From Scybalosoma faecavium (GTDB lineage Bacteria > Bacillota > Clostridia > Christensenellales > Christensenellaceae), in the NCBI GenBank assembly GCA_018716135.1, contig DVKG01000009.1, forward strand, positions 65,602 through 129,601: DNA of 64,000 bases, written 5' to 3'. The notes under the pieces are model-generated. The model saw only the letters and a list, made by a program, of their open reading frames with translations, searched no databases and was not told the DNA's origin. The position numbers and the translations under genes are program-made. Numbering within the stretch: position 1 is the stretch's first letter; each line of letters begins with the position of its first letter. Shown piece after piece: positions 42,520 to 51,273 of the stretch.

Positions 42520-43242
42520 TTGATAAAACTTGTAAATGTAAATAAATTTTTTGGAAGCAACCACGTTCTCAAAGACGTCAACCTGCATGTACACGAGGGT
42601 GAAAAGCTCGTTATAATCGGGCCCTCCGGCTCCGGCAAAAGTACCACCGTACGCTGCATGAATTTCCTTGAGGAGCCTACATCCGGACAAGTTTTTATAA
42701 ACGGCGAAGAACTGACTCACAAAAACAAAACCAGAATCGTGCGTTCTTCCACATCTATGGTTTTCCAGCAGTTTAATCTGTATCCGCATAAATCCGTACT
42801 TCAGAACCTTACGCTCGCGCCGATGAAGCTGCAGGGGAAATCCAGAGAAGAGGCCGAAGCTTTAGCGTTCAAATATCTCGACGTCGTCGGCCTGCGCAAC
42901 AAGGCGAACGTATATCCCTCTACGCTTTCCGGCGGTCAGCAGCAGCGTGTCGCAATAGCGAGAGCGCTTTGCTCTCAATCCCGCGTCATTCTCTTCGACG
43001 AGCCCACGAGCGCGCTCGACCCCGAGACAGTTCAGGAAGTTCTGGACGTAATGATAAAACTAAGCCAGGACAACATAACTATGGTTGTCGTAACTCACGA
43101 GATGGGCTTCGCACGTCAGGTGGCAGACCGCGTTATCTTCATGGACGACGGCCGCATAATCGAAGAGGGTTCTCCCGAACACTTCTTTGAAAATCCGACT
43201 CATGAACGTACAAAAGCCTTCTTGAGCAAAATACTTCGATAA
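42520..43242 (+). CDS. polar amino acid ABC transporter, ATP-binding protein
   Basis: 240 aa. The start is TTG at 42520 (MIKLVNVNKFFGSNHVLKDV) with AAAGGAGG 8 bases upstream; an upstream in-frame ATG at 42457 gives a non-family N-terminus. Walker A GPSGSGKST (34-42), signature LSGGQQQRVAIARAL, Walker B RVILFDEPTSALDPE and the H-loop VVVTHEMGFA are intact. First of four genes in the glnQ-H-M-P order of Bacillus, implying uptake of glutamine, glutamate or aspartate. Confidence 0.93.
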   Translation: MIKLVNVNKFFGSNHVLKDVNLHVHEGEKLVIIGPSGSGKSTTVRCMNFLEEPTSGQVFINGEELTHKNKTRIVRSSTSMVFQQFNLYPHKSVLQNLTLAPMKLQGKSREEAEALAFKYLDVVGLRNKANVYPSTLSGGQQQRVAIARALCSQSRVILFDEPTSALDPETVQEVLDVMIKLSQDNITMVVVTHEMGFARQVADRVIFMDDGRIIEEGSPEHFFENPTHERTKAFLSKILR

Positions 43243-43295
43243 GCTTACAACCGCATTCGCGGCTAGTATTATCTATCATTTGGAGGTAAAGAACA

Positions 43296-44246
43296 ATGAA
43301 GAAACTCTCTAAGGTCCTAGCCTTAGTAATGGCAGCTTGTATGTGCTTTGCAATGGCAGCCTGCGGCAGCTCTGATTCTTCCGCATCTGCTCCCGCTTCT
43401 GACGAAGCGTCCGCAGCTGCATCCGCAGACGTTTCCGAAGCGCCCGCAGAGTCCAGCGAGGCTCTCGCAGCTGACGTACAGGCTATCGTAGACAGAGGCG
43501 TTCTGAAAGTCGGCGTTAAGGACGATGTCCCCGGCTTCGGTCAGAAGGACGCTGCAACAGGCGAATTTTCCGGTATTGAGATTGACCTTGCTAAAAAGAT
43601 CGGCGAATCTCTCGGTGTCAACGTAGAATTCACACCTGTTACCGCCGCTACTCGCGGTCAGCTTCTCGATAACGGCGATATCGACCTCGTAATGGCTACT
43701 TTCACAATCACAGAAGAGCGTAAACAGACTTACAACTTCTCCACGGCTTATTACACAGACGCTGTTACAGTCATGGTTAAGAAGGATTCCGGAATCTCCT
43801 CTCTGGCTGACCTCGCAGGCAAAAAGGTCGGCGTAAGCCAGGGTTCCACATCAATGGCCGCTCTTCAGGAAGCTGCCGGCGAAGACGTATCCATCGACTT
43901 CCAGGAATTTGCAACATACCCCGAAATTAAGGCTGCTCTGGACTCCGGCCGCGTTGACGCATTCAGCGTAGACGGTTCTATCCTCGGCGGTTATCTCGAC
44001 GATACGGTAGAGCTGCTCAGCGAGCGCTTCTCTCCGCAGGAATACGGCGTAACTTCCAAGAAGGATAACACAGGGCTGGCTGAGTACGTAGAAAACCTCA
44101 TCCAGGGATGGCTTGCAGACGGCACGATCGATCAGGTAATCGCTGACAACAACGTAACAGCTTCTTACAAGGCTGACGACGCGACAGCTACAGACGACGC
44201 CGCAGCTACAGAAGATGCAGCTTCTACAGCTTCCGCAGCTGCATAA
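43296..44246 (+). CDS. amino acid ABC transporter substrate-binding lipoprotein
   Basis: 316 aa. Signal peptide with lipobox MAACGSS (Cys23), an Ala/Ser/Glu-rich linker, then the periplasmic-binding-protein type II fold beginning VLKVGVKDDVPGFGQ and including GEFSGIEIDLAKKIGESLG, DIDLVMATFTITEER and KKVGVSQGSTS. The DxPGFG start resembles glutamate/aspartate/glutamine binders. The C-terminal 25 residues are a low-complexity Ala/Thr/Asp tail (TATDDAAATEDAAS), unusual for the family. It sits between the ATPase and permease genes. Confidence 0.92.
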   Translation: MKKLSKVLALVMAACMCFAMAACGSSDSSASAPASDEASAAASADVSEAPAESSEALAADVQAIVDRGVLKVGVKDDVPGFGQKDAATGEFSGIEIDLAKKIGESLGVNVEFTPVTAATRGQLLDNGDIDLVMATFTITEERKQTYNFSTAYYTDAVTVMVKKDSGISSLADLAGKKVGVSQGSTSMAALQEAAGEDVSIDFQEFATYPEIKAALDSGRVDAFSVDGSILGGYLDDTVELLSERFSPQEYGVTSKKDNTGLAEYVENLIQGWLADGTIDQVIADNNVTASYKADDATATDDAAATEDAASTASAAA

Positions 44247-44272
44247 GCAAATTTAAATTAACGGCTATCAGG

Positions 44273-44307
44273 GAGGGTGCGCACCTTAGCCGCACCCTCA
44301 TTTTATG
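44273..44307 (+). terminator. intercistronic attenuator hairpin after the binding-protein gene
   Basis: GAGGGTGCG and CGCACCCTC form a 9-bp stem followed by ATTTTATG. It follows the binding-protein gene by 26 bases; partial termination here would make more binding protein than permease. Confidence 0.6.
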
Positions 44308-44313
44308 AAAAAA

Positions 44314-44364
44314 TTTCGGCAGTCAAGCGCGCCCTGAGATTCGGGACGCACCTGCTTGCCGAAA
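44314..44364 (+). other. second intercistronic hairpin before the permease gene
   Basis: TTTCGG with CCGAAA and an inner CAAGC/GCTTG pairing bracket a GC-rich loop. It ends about 30 bases before the permease start; probably mRNA stabilisation or processing. Confidence 0.4.
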
Positions 44365-44395
44365 CAACACAATAAATATCATAAGGAGGCCATCC

Positions 44396-45124
44396 ATGAC
44401 CGGAACCGGACCTTTTGCCGGATGGCGTTGGACTGCGCTTTTCGAGGACATAGATCAATTCCTTGCTGCGTGGCTGACAACCATCGAGGTCGCCGCTTTA
44501 GCGCTGGTGTTAGCGCTCATACTCGGCGTAATATTCGGACTAATGTCTACTTCTCAAAACAAAATACTGCGCGGGATAAGCCGCGTATACGTAGAGTTCT
44601 TCCAGAACACTCCTCTCGTTGTACAGATTTTCTTCTACTACAACGCCCTGCCGTATGCCAGTTTAGTAATGAGCACATTCCTCATCGGCGTGCTCGGCGT
44701 CGGTATATACCATGGCGCATACATAAGCGAAGTCGTCCGCACAGGCATACTCTCAATCCCAAAAGGACAAATGGAAGCTGCGCATTCTCAAGGTTTTACT
44801 ACGCTTCAAGCTATGCGCTATATCATATTGCCTCAGACGATAAAAATCATACTGCCCCCGCTCGTCAATCAGGCAGTCATGCTTATAAAGAACACATCCA
44901 TACTGGCTATGATCGCCGGCGGAGACATGATGTACCGCGCGAACTCCTGGTCTACTCAGGGCACTCTGAGCTACGGACCGGCGTATGTAATTTGCGGCGT
45001 ATCTTACTTCATAATATGCTTCCCCCTCGCCAAGTGGGCGCGCTATTACGAAGAGAAAATCAAGCGCAACGACGTGCGCAAGAGCGACAATGAAGAAGAA
45101 GCTCCGGCGAAGGAGGTGGCATAA
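44396..45124 (+). CDS. amino acid ABC transporter permease
   Basis: 242 aa, HisM/GlnP family. Five hydrophobic segments (first AALALVLALILGVIFG, preceded by TTIEVA) and the EAA loop that docks the ATPase, QMEAAHSQGFTTLQAMRYI. Start ATG at 44396 with AAGGAGG. It forms the channel together with the next permease. Confidence 0.93.
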   Translation: MTGTGPFAGWRWTALFEDIDQFLAAWLTTIEVAALALVLALILGVIFGLMSTSQNKILRGISRVYVEFFQNTPLVVQIFFYYNALPYASLVMSTFLIGVLGVGIYHGAYISEVVRTGILSIPKGQMEAAHSQGFTTLQAMRYIILPQTIKIILPPLVNQAVMLIKNTSILAMIAGGDMMYRANSWSTQGTLSYGPAYVICGVSYFIICFPLAKWARYYEEKIKRNDVRKSDNEEEAPAKEVA

Positions 45125-45819
45125 TGTTTCAGGCATTTGCAGATCTTTTCACACCGGTTAACATAAGCTATGTACTCGGAGGCTTGGGCATAACGCTCGC
45201 CGTATCAGTCGTTACCGTACTTATCAGTATCGTTTTCGGCACTATCCTCGGTCTGCTGCGCAACTACGAACGCCGCGTCCTCGGCAAAATCGCCGCAGTT
45301 TATATCGAGATATTTCGAAACACACCTCTTCTCCTCTGGATTATGATTTGTTTCGTAATGCTCTCCGGCGGCACGCCCATCATACGCGGCGCGCTCGGTC
45401 TGACGCTTTACACTTCAGCCGTTATAGCCGAAATCGTGCGCGGCGGTTTAAACTCCATACCTCAAGGACAGTTTGAAGCGGCGGCGTCTCAGGGCTTCGG
45501 ATTTATACAAACATTGCGCTATATAATTATCCCACAATGTTTTAAAGCTATAATCCCCAGCTTAATGAGCCAGATTATAACGACCATAAAAGACACGAGC
45601 TTCCTCTGTCAGGTCGCTATAGCTGAATTCCTGTATCGCAGCAAGTTCATCCTGAGCATGCTCCCTACGAGCGGAGTTGTCGTCTCGAGCGCACATGTAA
45701 TGGTGCTTTATGCAACTGTAGCTCTGGTATACTTCATAATCAATTTTGCTCTCTCATGTGTAGTTCGCAGTATGCAGAAGAGAGGGTCTAAAGAAGTCAT
45801 TGTACAAACCGAAGCATAA
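45124..45819 (+). CDS. amino acid ABC transporter permease
   Basis: 231 aa, second permease subunit. Membrane segments at GLGITLAVSVVTVLIS, LLLWIMICFVML and others; EAA loop QFEAAASQGFGFIQTLRYI. It starts one base inside the previous stop codon (TAATG), so the two subunits are coupled. The operon ends at the terminator 45857-45886. Confidence 0.93.
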   Translation: MFQAFADLFTPVNISYVLGGLGITLAVSVVTVLISIVFGTILGLLRNYERRVLGKIAAVYIEIFRNTPLLLWIMICFVMLSGGTPIIRGALGLTLYTSAVIAEIVRGGLNSIPQGQFEAAASQGFGFIQTLRYIIIPQCFKAIIPSLMSQIITTIKDTSFLCQVAIAEFLYRSKFILSMLPTSGVVVSSAHVMVLYATVALVYFIINFALSCVVRSMQKRGSKEVIVQTEA

Positions 45820-45856
45820 GAGCATAATATAGATATATACAACTTCAAATAAACAA

Positions 45857-45886
45857 AATCCCCTTGTTTAAGGGGATTTTTCTTTT
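45857..45886 (+). terminator. rho-independent terminator of the glnQHMP-like operon
   Basis: AATCCCCTT-GTTT-AAGGGGATT followed by TTTCTTTT. Confidence 0.92.
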
Positions 45887-45929
45887 AATGTTTTATAACT
45901 GTTTTAATAAGTGACGCCGCCGTGCTCAC

Positions 45930-46035
45930 GGTTCAATAAGGGGCACGGCCCCGTCATTCAACAAGTGAACGAGGGGCGAAGCCTTAGATGTTCCCCGCCG
46001 CCTATAGAGGCGGGGAACATCTGTTCACGGTTATA
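45930..46035. repeat. dispersed hairpin repeat, copy B
   Basis: Opens with GGTTCAATAAGGGGCAC and closes with TGTTCACGGTTATA, as in copy A (32173-32229). It contains a perfect 14-bp stem, AGATGTTCCCCGCC with GGCGGGGAACATCT (45986-46022), and a second weaker GC stem. CACGGTT occurs at each edge as a short direct repeat. It lies between the convergent transporter operon and plsY. Confidence 0.7.
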
Positions 46036-46049
46036 TTTCACTTGGGTAC

Positions 46050-46652
46050 TTATCTTTTCAGCGTCAGCTTTTTTTCTTCTCCGCGTATCAGCCGGCCGAT
46101 ATTCGCGCGGTGGCTTATAATACCGAGTACCGCCAATGCAGATACGGTGATATGCAGATATATATCAGCCGGATAGAGTATAAACGACATTACGGCACAT
46201 GTCACAAGCCCCAACAGCGAGCTAAGCGAAACTATGTGCGTAAAGAGTATCAGACTCGCAAAAACCGCAAATATCACGATTGTAGGCCATGTGTAAATCA
46301 CAAATAGTATCCCCGACGTGGCGGAAATGCCCTTTCCGCCTCGGAAGCCGAAGTAAAGCGGCCAGTTGTTGCCCACTATACACATTATGCAGCCTATCAT
46401 CATGCCGATATCTCCGCCGAAATACTTTGAAAAATAAGCTATCAGACCACCCTTCAGCACATCTGTTAAAAACACCGGTATACCCACCTTGACTCCGTAT
46501 ACGCGCATTATGTTAGTCGTTCCGGCATTTCCGCTGCCGTATTTTCTAATATCTCGCTTGCCTACCCAGTTAGACATAGCCAGAGCCGGAGAAAAAGAAC
46601 CGACAAAATACGCACCGACGCCAATGATTATGTATATCCAAACATCGCTCAT
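46050..46652 (-). CDS. plsY: acyl-phosphate:glycerol-3-phosphate acyltransferase PlsY
   Basis: Integral membrane enzyme making lysophosphatidic acid from acyl-phosphate. 200 aa with about five hydrophobic helices. The three family motifs are seen: GVGAYFVGSFSPALAMS-type N-terminus, KYGSGNAGTTNIMR (Ser/Gly-Asn motif), DVLKGGLIAYF, and WPLYFGFRGGKGISATSG. It follows der by 27 bases, the common der-plsY order. Confidence 0.95.
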   Translation of the reverse strand: MSDVWIYIIIGVGAYFVGSFSPALAMSNWVGKRDIRKYGSGNAGTTNIMRVYGVKVGIPVFLTDVLKGGLIAYFSKYFGGDIGMMIGCIMCIVGNNWPLYFGFRGGKGISATSGILFVIYTWPTIVIFAVFASLILFTHIVSLSSLLGLVTCAVMSFILYPADIYLHITVSALAVLGIISHRANIGRLIRGEEKKLTLKR

Positions 46653-46679
46653 TTTCTTTCTCCATGATATTTCTATTAT

Positions 46680-48005
46680 TTATTGCTTTTCACTGCGCTC
46701 TCTCAGCAGTATCCTTATCGCCGTGCCTGAAAAATCGAACGTCTTTCTCAAGTAGTTCTCGAGATATCTCTTGTAAGAAAAGTGCATAAGCGCGGGATCA
46801 TTGACAAACAGCACGAATGTCGGCGGCATTGTGCTGACTTGAGTTGCGTAGAAAATCTTTAGCCTTCGTCCCTTGTCGGAGGGCGGCGGAGTTACTTCTA
46901 TCGCATCGCGCACACAGTCATTGAGCAGACCTGTGCTTATTCTCCGCGTAGCGTTGCTGTACACCTCGTCTATAAGCATAAAAAGCTTGTCTATTCTCTG
47001 GCCTGTCTTTGCAGATATATACAGACGCGGAGCATATGTCATAAACGACAGGCTCGTTTTTATGCTATTGTTGTACTCCTCAATGGTAAACGTATCTTTT
47101 TCTATCGCATCCCATTTGTTTACGGCGATTATCACGGGTTTTCCTTCTTCGTGGACATAGCCTGCTATTTTTACATCCTGCTCCGTAATGCCGAGATTTG
47201 CATCTATCAGGACTATCACCACATCCGCGCGCCTCACAGCCGCAAGCGATCTGATTACGCTGTAGCGTTCTATGTTGGCGTCGCCGACCTTGCCTTTTTT
47301 GCGCATTCCCGCCGTATCTATAATAATATAGTCTCTGCCGTCGCGTTTAAAAGGCGTGTCTATAGCATCTCGTGTCGTCCCCGGTATATCGCTTACAATA
47401 CAGCGGTTGTGCCCGAGTATCTTATTCGCGAGAGAGGATTTGCCCACATTAGGCTTCCCGACCAGCGCCACGCGCATTATATCGTCCTCATCCTCCAGCT
47501 CGCTCGCCGGATCAAAGCTCTCCACTACCGCGTCCAGCAGGTCTCCCAGACCCAGCCCCTGAGACGCGGAAATCGCGAACAGGTCTCCTATGCCGAGAGC
47601 GTAAAAATCATACACCATTTCCTCGTCTTTAGAGCTCTCCACTTTATTCACGACGAGAATTACTTTCTTATCAGAGCGGCGCAGCATGTCCGCCACTTCA
47701 TAATCCGCGCTGACCACGCCATCCTTGGCGTCTACGAAAAACAACACCACGTCCGCCGCCTCGATGGCAAGCTCCGCCTGCTGCTTCATCTGCTTGAGAA
47801 TAATATCCTCGCTGACAGGCTCTATTCCGCCCGTATCTATCATTGTGAATTTATAATTCAGCCACTCGGCATCCTCGAAGAGCCTATCGCGCGTCACCCC
47901 GGGCGTATCTTCGACTATTGCCGTACGCTTTTTTGCTATTCTGTTGAAGAAAGTGCTCTTTCCCACGTTAGGTCTGCCAACTATGGCAACCAGAGGCTTG
48001 GACAT
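46680..48005 (-). CDS. der: ribosome biogenesis GTPase Der (EngA)
   Basis: Double GTPase needed for 50S maturation. 441 aa. Two G domains: GRPNVGKST (10-18) with DTPGVTRDR, and GKPNVGKSS with DIPGTTRD and VNKWDAI, then the C-terminal KH-like domain (KIFYATQVSTMPPTFVLFVN). It follows hslU by 36 bases in the same direction. Confidence 0.97.
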   Translation of the reverse strand: MSKPLVAIVGRPNVGKSTFFNRIAKKRTAIVEDTPGVTRDRLFEDAEWLNYKFTMIDTGGIEPVSEDIILKQMKQQAELAIEAADVVLFFVDAKDGVVSADYEVADMLRRSDKKVILVVNKVESSKDEEMVYDFYALGIGDLFAISASQGLGLGDLLDAVVESFDPASELEDEDDIMRVALVGKPNVGKSSLANKILGHNRCIVSDIPGTTRDAIDTPFKRDGRDYIIIDTAGMRKKGKVGDANIERYSVIRSLAAVRRADVVIVLIDANLGITEQDVKIAGYVHEEGKPVIIAVNKWDAIEKDTFTIEEYNNSIKTSLSFMTYAPRLYISAKTGQRIDKLFMLIDEVYSNATRRISTGLLNDCVRDAIEVTPPPSDKGRRLKIFYATQVSTMPPTFVLFVNDPALMHFSYKRYLENYLRKTFDFSGTAIRILLRERSEKQ

Positions 48006-48041
48006 AAAATACCTCTCTTTCTTTAATATTTACAAGACAAA

Positions 48042-49418
48042 TCAGAGTACAAACCTTCTGAGGTTCTTCTCCTTCAGGCTGTCCTTGACATGCTCATCCA
48101 CGTATTTCGCGTCTATTGTAATCTCTACCGGCGGGAAAATATCCCCGGCATTGAAGGATATATCCTCCAGCATATTCTCTACGATAGTATGCAGTCTGCG
48201 CGCTCCTATGTTTTCCAGAGTGTTGTTTGCTATCTGAGCATATTCGGCTATGGCCTCCAGAGCGTCTTCCGTGAAGTTCAGCTCTACGCCGTCCGTGCTG
48301 AGCAGAGCGGCATATTGCTTTGTAATTGCATTTTCAGGCTGAGAAAGAATCTTTACAAAATCCTCTTTGGTCAGGCTTTTCAGCTCTACTCTAATAGGGA
48401 ATCTGCCCTGAAGCTCAGGAATCAGATCAGATATTTTGGAAACATGAAAAGCGCCTGCAGCAATAAAGAGCATATAGTCCGTCTTTACGGGGCCGTATTT
48501 AGTCATTACCGTGCTTCCCTCGACAATAGGCAGGATATCTCTCTGCACGCCTTCGCGCGATACATCCGGACCGCTGCCCATTGTTTTTCCGGCTATCTTA
48601 TCTATCTCATCGAGGAAGATTATGCCGTCCTGCTCCGCACGTTCTATAGCTATATCCGTGACCTCATCCATGTCTATCATGCTCTCCGCTTCTTCCTGCT
48701 CGAGTATCTTTCTCGCTTCGTGTATGGGGAGCTTTTTAGTCTTTGTGTTGCGCGGCAGAATGCCTGAGAACATATCGCCTATGTTCATCTCTGCGCCGGA
48801 GATCTCTATTGTAGGATTCTGCTGCGCGGTCACTTCAATCTCAATTATATTGTTTTCAAGCTGACCGGAGCGCAGACGATAGCGAATCTCCTCACGTTTT
48901 GTCATCTTCTCCTGCTTTTCCTCCTCCGTCTCTACCTTAGCCGGCTTCGGCGGAGCGAAGAGAGCCGCTATGTTGTTCATCGGCTGAGCGGAAACCTCGC
49001 TGTCCGGGTCGAGCAGTATATCTATTATGCGCTCTTCCGCCGCTTTTTTCGCATTTTCCTGAACCATGTCTATTCTGTCCTGTTTAACCATGCGAATAGA
49101 AGCCTCGACCAGATCGCGCACCATGGATTCTACATCTCTGCCGACATACCCGACTTCCGTGAATTTCGTCGCCTCTACTTTTACGAAAGGCGCTTTCATA
49201 AGCTTCGAGAGTCTGCGTGCGATTTCTGTTTTGCCCACTCCTGTGGGACCGGACATAATTATGTTCTTGGGCGTTATCTCATCGCGCATCTCCTCAGGAA
49301 GTCTGCTTCTGCGGTATCTATTGCGCAGAGCGATAGCAACGGCGCGTTTTGCGTCGTCCTGACCTATTATGTGCTTATTCAGCTCATCTACTATCTGTCT
49401 TGGCGTCAAGTTTGCCAT
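48042..49418 (-). CDS. hslU: ATP-dependent protease ATPase subunit HslU
   Basis: AAA+ unfoldase that feeds substrates to HslV. 458 aa. It starts MANLTPRQIVDELNKHIIGQ; Walker A GPTGVGKT (57-64), Walker B GIIFLDEIDKI, the I domain between, and the pore/C-terminal regions with FPIRVELKSL and ends EKNLRRFVL, the C-terminal tail that docks into HslV. It starts 3 bases after the hslV stop. Confidence 0.96.
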   Translation of the reverse strand: MANLTPRQIVDELNKHIIGQDDAKRAVAIALRNRYRRSRLPEEMRDEITPKNIIMSGPTGVGKTEIARRLSKLMKAPFVKVEATKFTEVGYVGRDVESMVRDLVEASIRMVKQDRIDMVQENAKKAAEERIIDILLDPDSEVSAQPMNNIAALFAPPKPAKVETEEEKQEKMTKREEIRYRLRSGQLENNIIEIEVTAQQNPTIEISGAEMNIGDMFSGILPRNTKTKKLPIHEARKILEQEEAESMIDMDEVTDIAIERAEQDGIIFLDEIDKIAGKTMGSGPDVSREGVQRDILPIVEGSTVMTKYGPVKTDYMLFIAAGAFHVSKISDLIPELQGRFPIRVELKSLTKEDFVKILSQPENAITKQYAALLSTDGVELNFTEDALEAIAEYAQIANNTLENIGARRLHTIVENMLEDISFNAGDIFPPVEITIDAKYVDEHVKDSLKEKNLRRFVL

Positions 49419-49421
49419 TGC

Positions 49422-49967
49422 TTATACCTCCTCGACGATTATGTTAGTGTTCGTAAATACGCATATATCAGCGGCGATTCTGAGAGCCTTCTCCGCTATG
49501 TCCTTTGCCTCGAGCTCCGTATTCTCCACCAGCGCCCGCGCCGCCGCATATGCGTAGCTTCCGCCTGAGCCTATAGCTATAACGCCGCCGTCGGGATCTA
49601 TAACCTCGCCCGTGCCCGATACTACCAGCACGTCAGTTTTATCCGCGGCGATGAGCATAGCGTCCAGCTTGCGCATCATCTTATCGCTGCGCCATTCCTG
49701 CGCCAGCTCCACGGCCGCGCGCATGAGCGAGCCTCCATATTGCTCGAGCTTCGCCTCGAATCTCTCGGAGAGCGTGAAAGCGTCCGCCACGCTGCCCGCG
49801 AACCCTACGACAACACTGCCGTGATATATCCTGCGCACTTTAACAGCGCCCGCCTTCATTATTACTTTTTCGCCAAGTGTAACCTGACCGTCGCCGGCAA
49901 CCGCCGTCTTTCCGTCTTTCTTTACGGCACAAATCGTCGTGCCTCTCAGCATATTCTCATTGCTCAT
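49422..49967 (-). CDS. hslV: ATP-dependent protease subunit HslV (ClpQ)
   Basis: Proteasome-like threonine peptidase. 181 aa from the ATG at 49965-49967 (MSNENMLRGTTICAV), with AAGGAG upstream; the longer frame begins with an unlikely extra 13 residues. The catalytic Thr follows Gly9 (G-TTI), so a 9-residue propeptide must be removed to expose Thr10; GDGQVTLGEK and GFAGSVADAF follow. The start lies 11 bases inside the trmFO end. Confidence 0.95.
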   Translation of the reverse strand: MSNENMLRGTTICAVKKDGKTAVAGDGQVTLGEKVIMKAGAVKVRRIYHGSVVVGFAGSVADAFTLSERFEAKLEQYGGSLMRAAVELAQEWRSDKMMRKLDAMLIAADKTDVLVVSGTGEVIDPDGGVIAIGSGGSYAYAAARALVENTELEAKDIAEKALRIAADICVFTNTNIIVEEV

Positions 49968-51273
49968 GGCTTTCTCCTTTATCTGCAAACGCTCTGATTT
50001 TTTCAAGCGCGCGCTTTGATATGTATTCGTTTTTCTCTGTTTTTTTTCTAAATCTTCTGTCTGAGGGATCTATCAGACCGAAAGTTATGTTCATCGGTTG
50101 GAAATCGTCCGACGGGCTGGCGCTGACATACCGAGCGAGCGCGCCGATAGCCGTGTCTCCTCCGAGTTTTGGCAGCTCTTCGCATTTTTCCTGAGCCGCC
50201 GCCGACAATCCGGCATAAAGCCCGCTGGCCGCTGATTCGACATATCCTTCCACGCCCGTTATCTGACCTGCGAAGAATATCCGCGGTTGCGAAATCAGTC
50301 TGTAATTCGCATCCAAAAGCCCCGGAGAACGCAGGAACGTGTTCGCGTGCATCACGCCGTATCTCTGATATTCTGCGTTTTTCAACGCGGGAATAAGCCC
50401 GAAAACACGCCTTTGCTCCGGAAACTTCAATCTCGTCTGGAAGCCTACCAGATTGTACATGGTTCCTTCTCTGTTTTCCTTGCGCAGCTGAACCACGGCA
50501 TACGGTTCCTTCCCCGTCTTAGGGTCGCGCAGACCCACCGGCTTCATCGGCCCGAATCTCAGCGTATCCAAGCCTCTCTGCGCCATCTCCTCTACCGGCA
50601 TGCAGCCTTCGAAGACGTTGTGCTCAAAGCCGTGCATCTCCGCGCATTCCGCCGCCAGCAGCTCCTTGACAAAATTTTCGTATTCCTGTTTGTCCAGCGG
50701 ACAGTTCACATAGTCGGGAGTGCCTTTGTCGTAGCGCGATTTGATGTACGCACTGCTCATATCCACGCTGTCGGCGCTGACTATAGGCGCCGCCGCGTCG
50801 AAAAACCTCAGACTCTGACCTCCTATCAGTTCTGATATGCTGTCTGCTATTCCCTCGGACGCCAGCGGACCCGCCGCGACTATCACATTTCCTTCGAGCG
50901 ACGTAATATCTGTCACCTCACGTGATATAACCTTTATATTCTTATGGTTTGTTATCTCGTTTGTAATATACCGTGAAAAGCGAACTCTGTCAACCGCCAA
51001 AGCCCCGCCCGCCGGCACGGCGCATTCGTCCGCCGCAAGCATTATCAAACTGCTCAGCTCGCGCATCTCCTGTTTCAGCAGGCCGACGGCGTTCGTTATG
51101 GACGCCGCGCGCAGAGAATTTGAACATACCAGCTCTGCAAAGCCGTCAGACGTATGCGCCGGAGATTTTTTCTCCGGCTTCATTTCGTACAGCTCTACTT
51201 CTACGCCGTTTTGAGCCGCCTGCCACGCTGCTTCACAGCCTGCCAGACCCGCGCCTATTATTTTCAAGCTCAT
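49957..51273 (-). CDS. trmFO: methylenetetrahydrofolate--tRNA-(uracil-5-)-methyltransferase TrmFO
   Basis: Forms ribothymidine at U54 of tRNA using folate and FAD. 438 aa. The FAD-binding GAGLAGCEAAWQAA is near the N-terminus; family blocks CSNSLRA, LKQEMR, GCMPVEEMAQRG, RFGPMKPVGL and QITGVEGYVESAASG are present. It overlaps topA by 4 bases (ATGA), the usual topA-trmFO pairing of Firmicutes. Confidence 0.97.
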   Translation of the reverse strand: MSLKIIGAGLAGCEAAWQAAQNGVEVELYEMKPEKKSPAHTSDGFAELVCSNSLRAASITNAVGLLKQEMRELSSLIMLAADECAVPAGGALAVDRVRFSRYITNEITNHKNIKVISREVTDITSLEGNVIVAAGPLASEGIADSISELIGGQSLRFFDAAAPIVSADSVDMSSAYIKSRYDKGTPDYVNCPLDKQEYENFVKELLAAECAEMHGFEHNVFEGCMPVEEMAQRGLDTLRFGPMKPVGLRDPKTGKEPYAVVQLRKENREGTMYNLVGFQTRLKFPEQRRVFGLIPALKNAEYQRYGVMHANTFLRSPGLLDANYRLISQPRIFFAGQITGVEGYVESAASGLYAGLSAAAQEKCEELPKLGGDTAIGALARYVSASPSDDFQPMNITFGLIDPSDRRFRKKTEKNEYISKRALEKIRAFADKGESHEQ

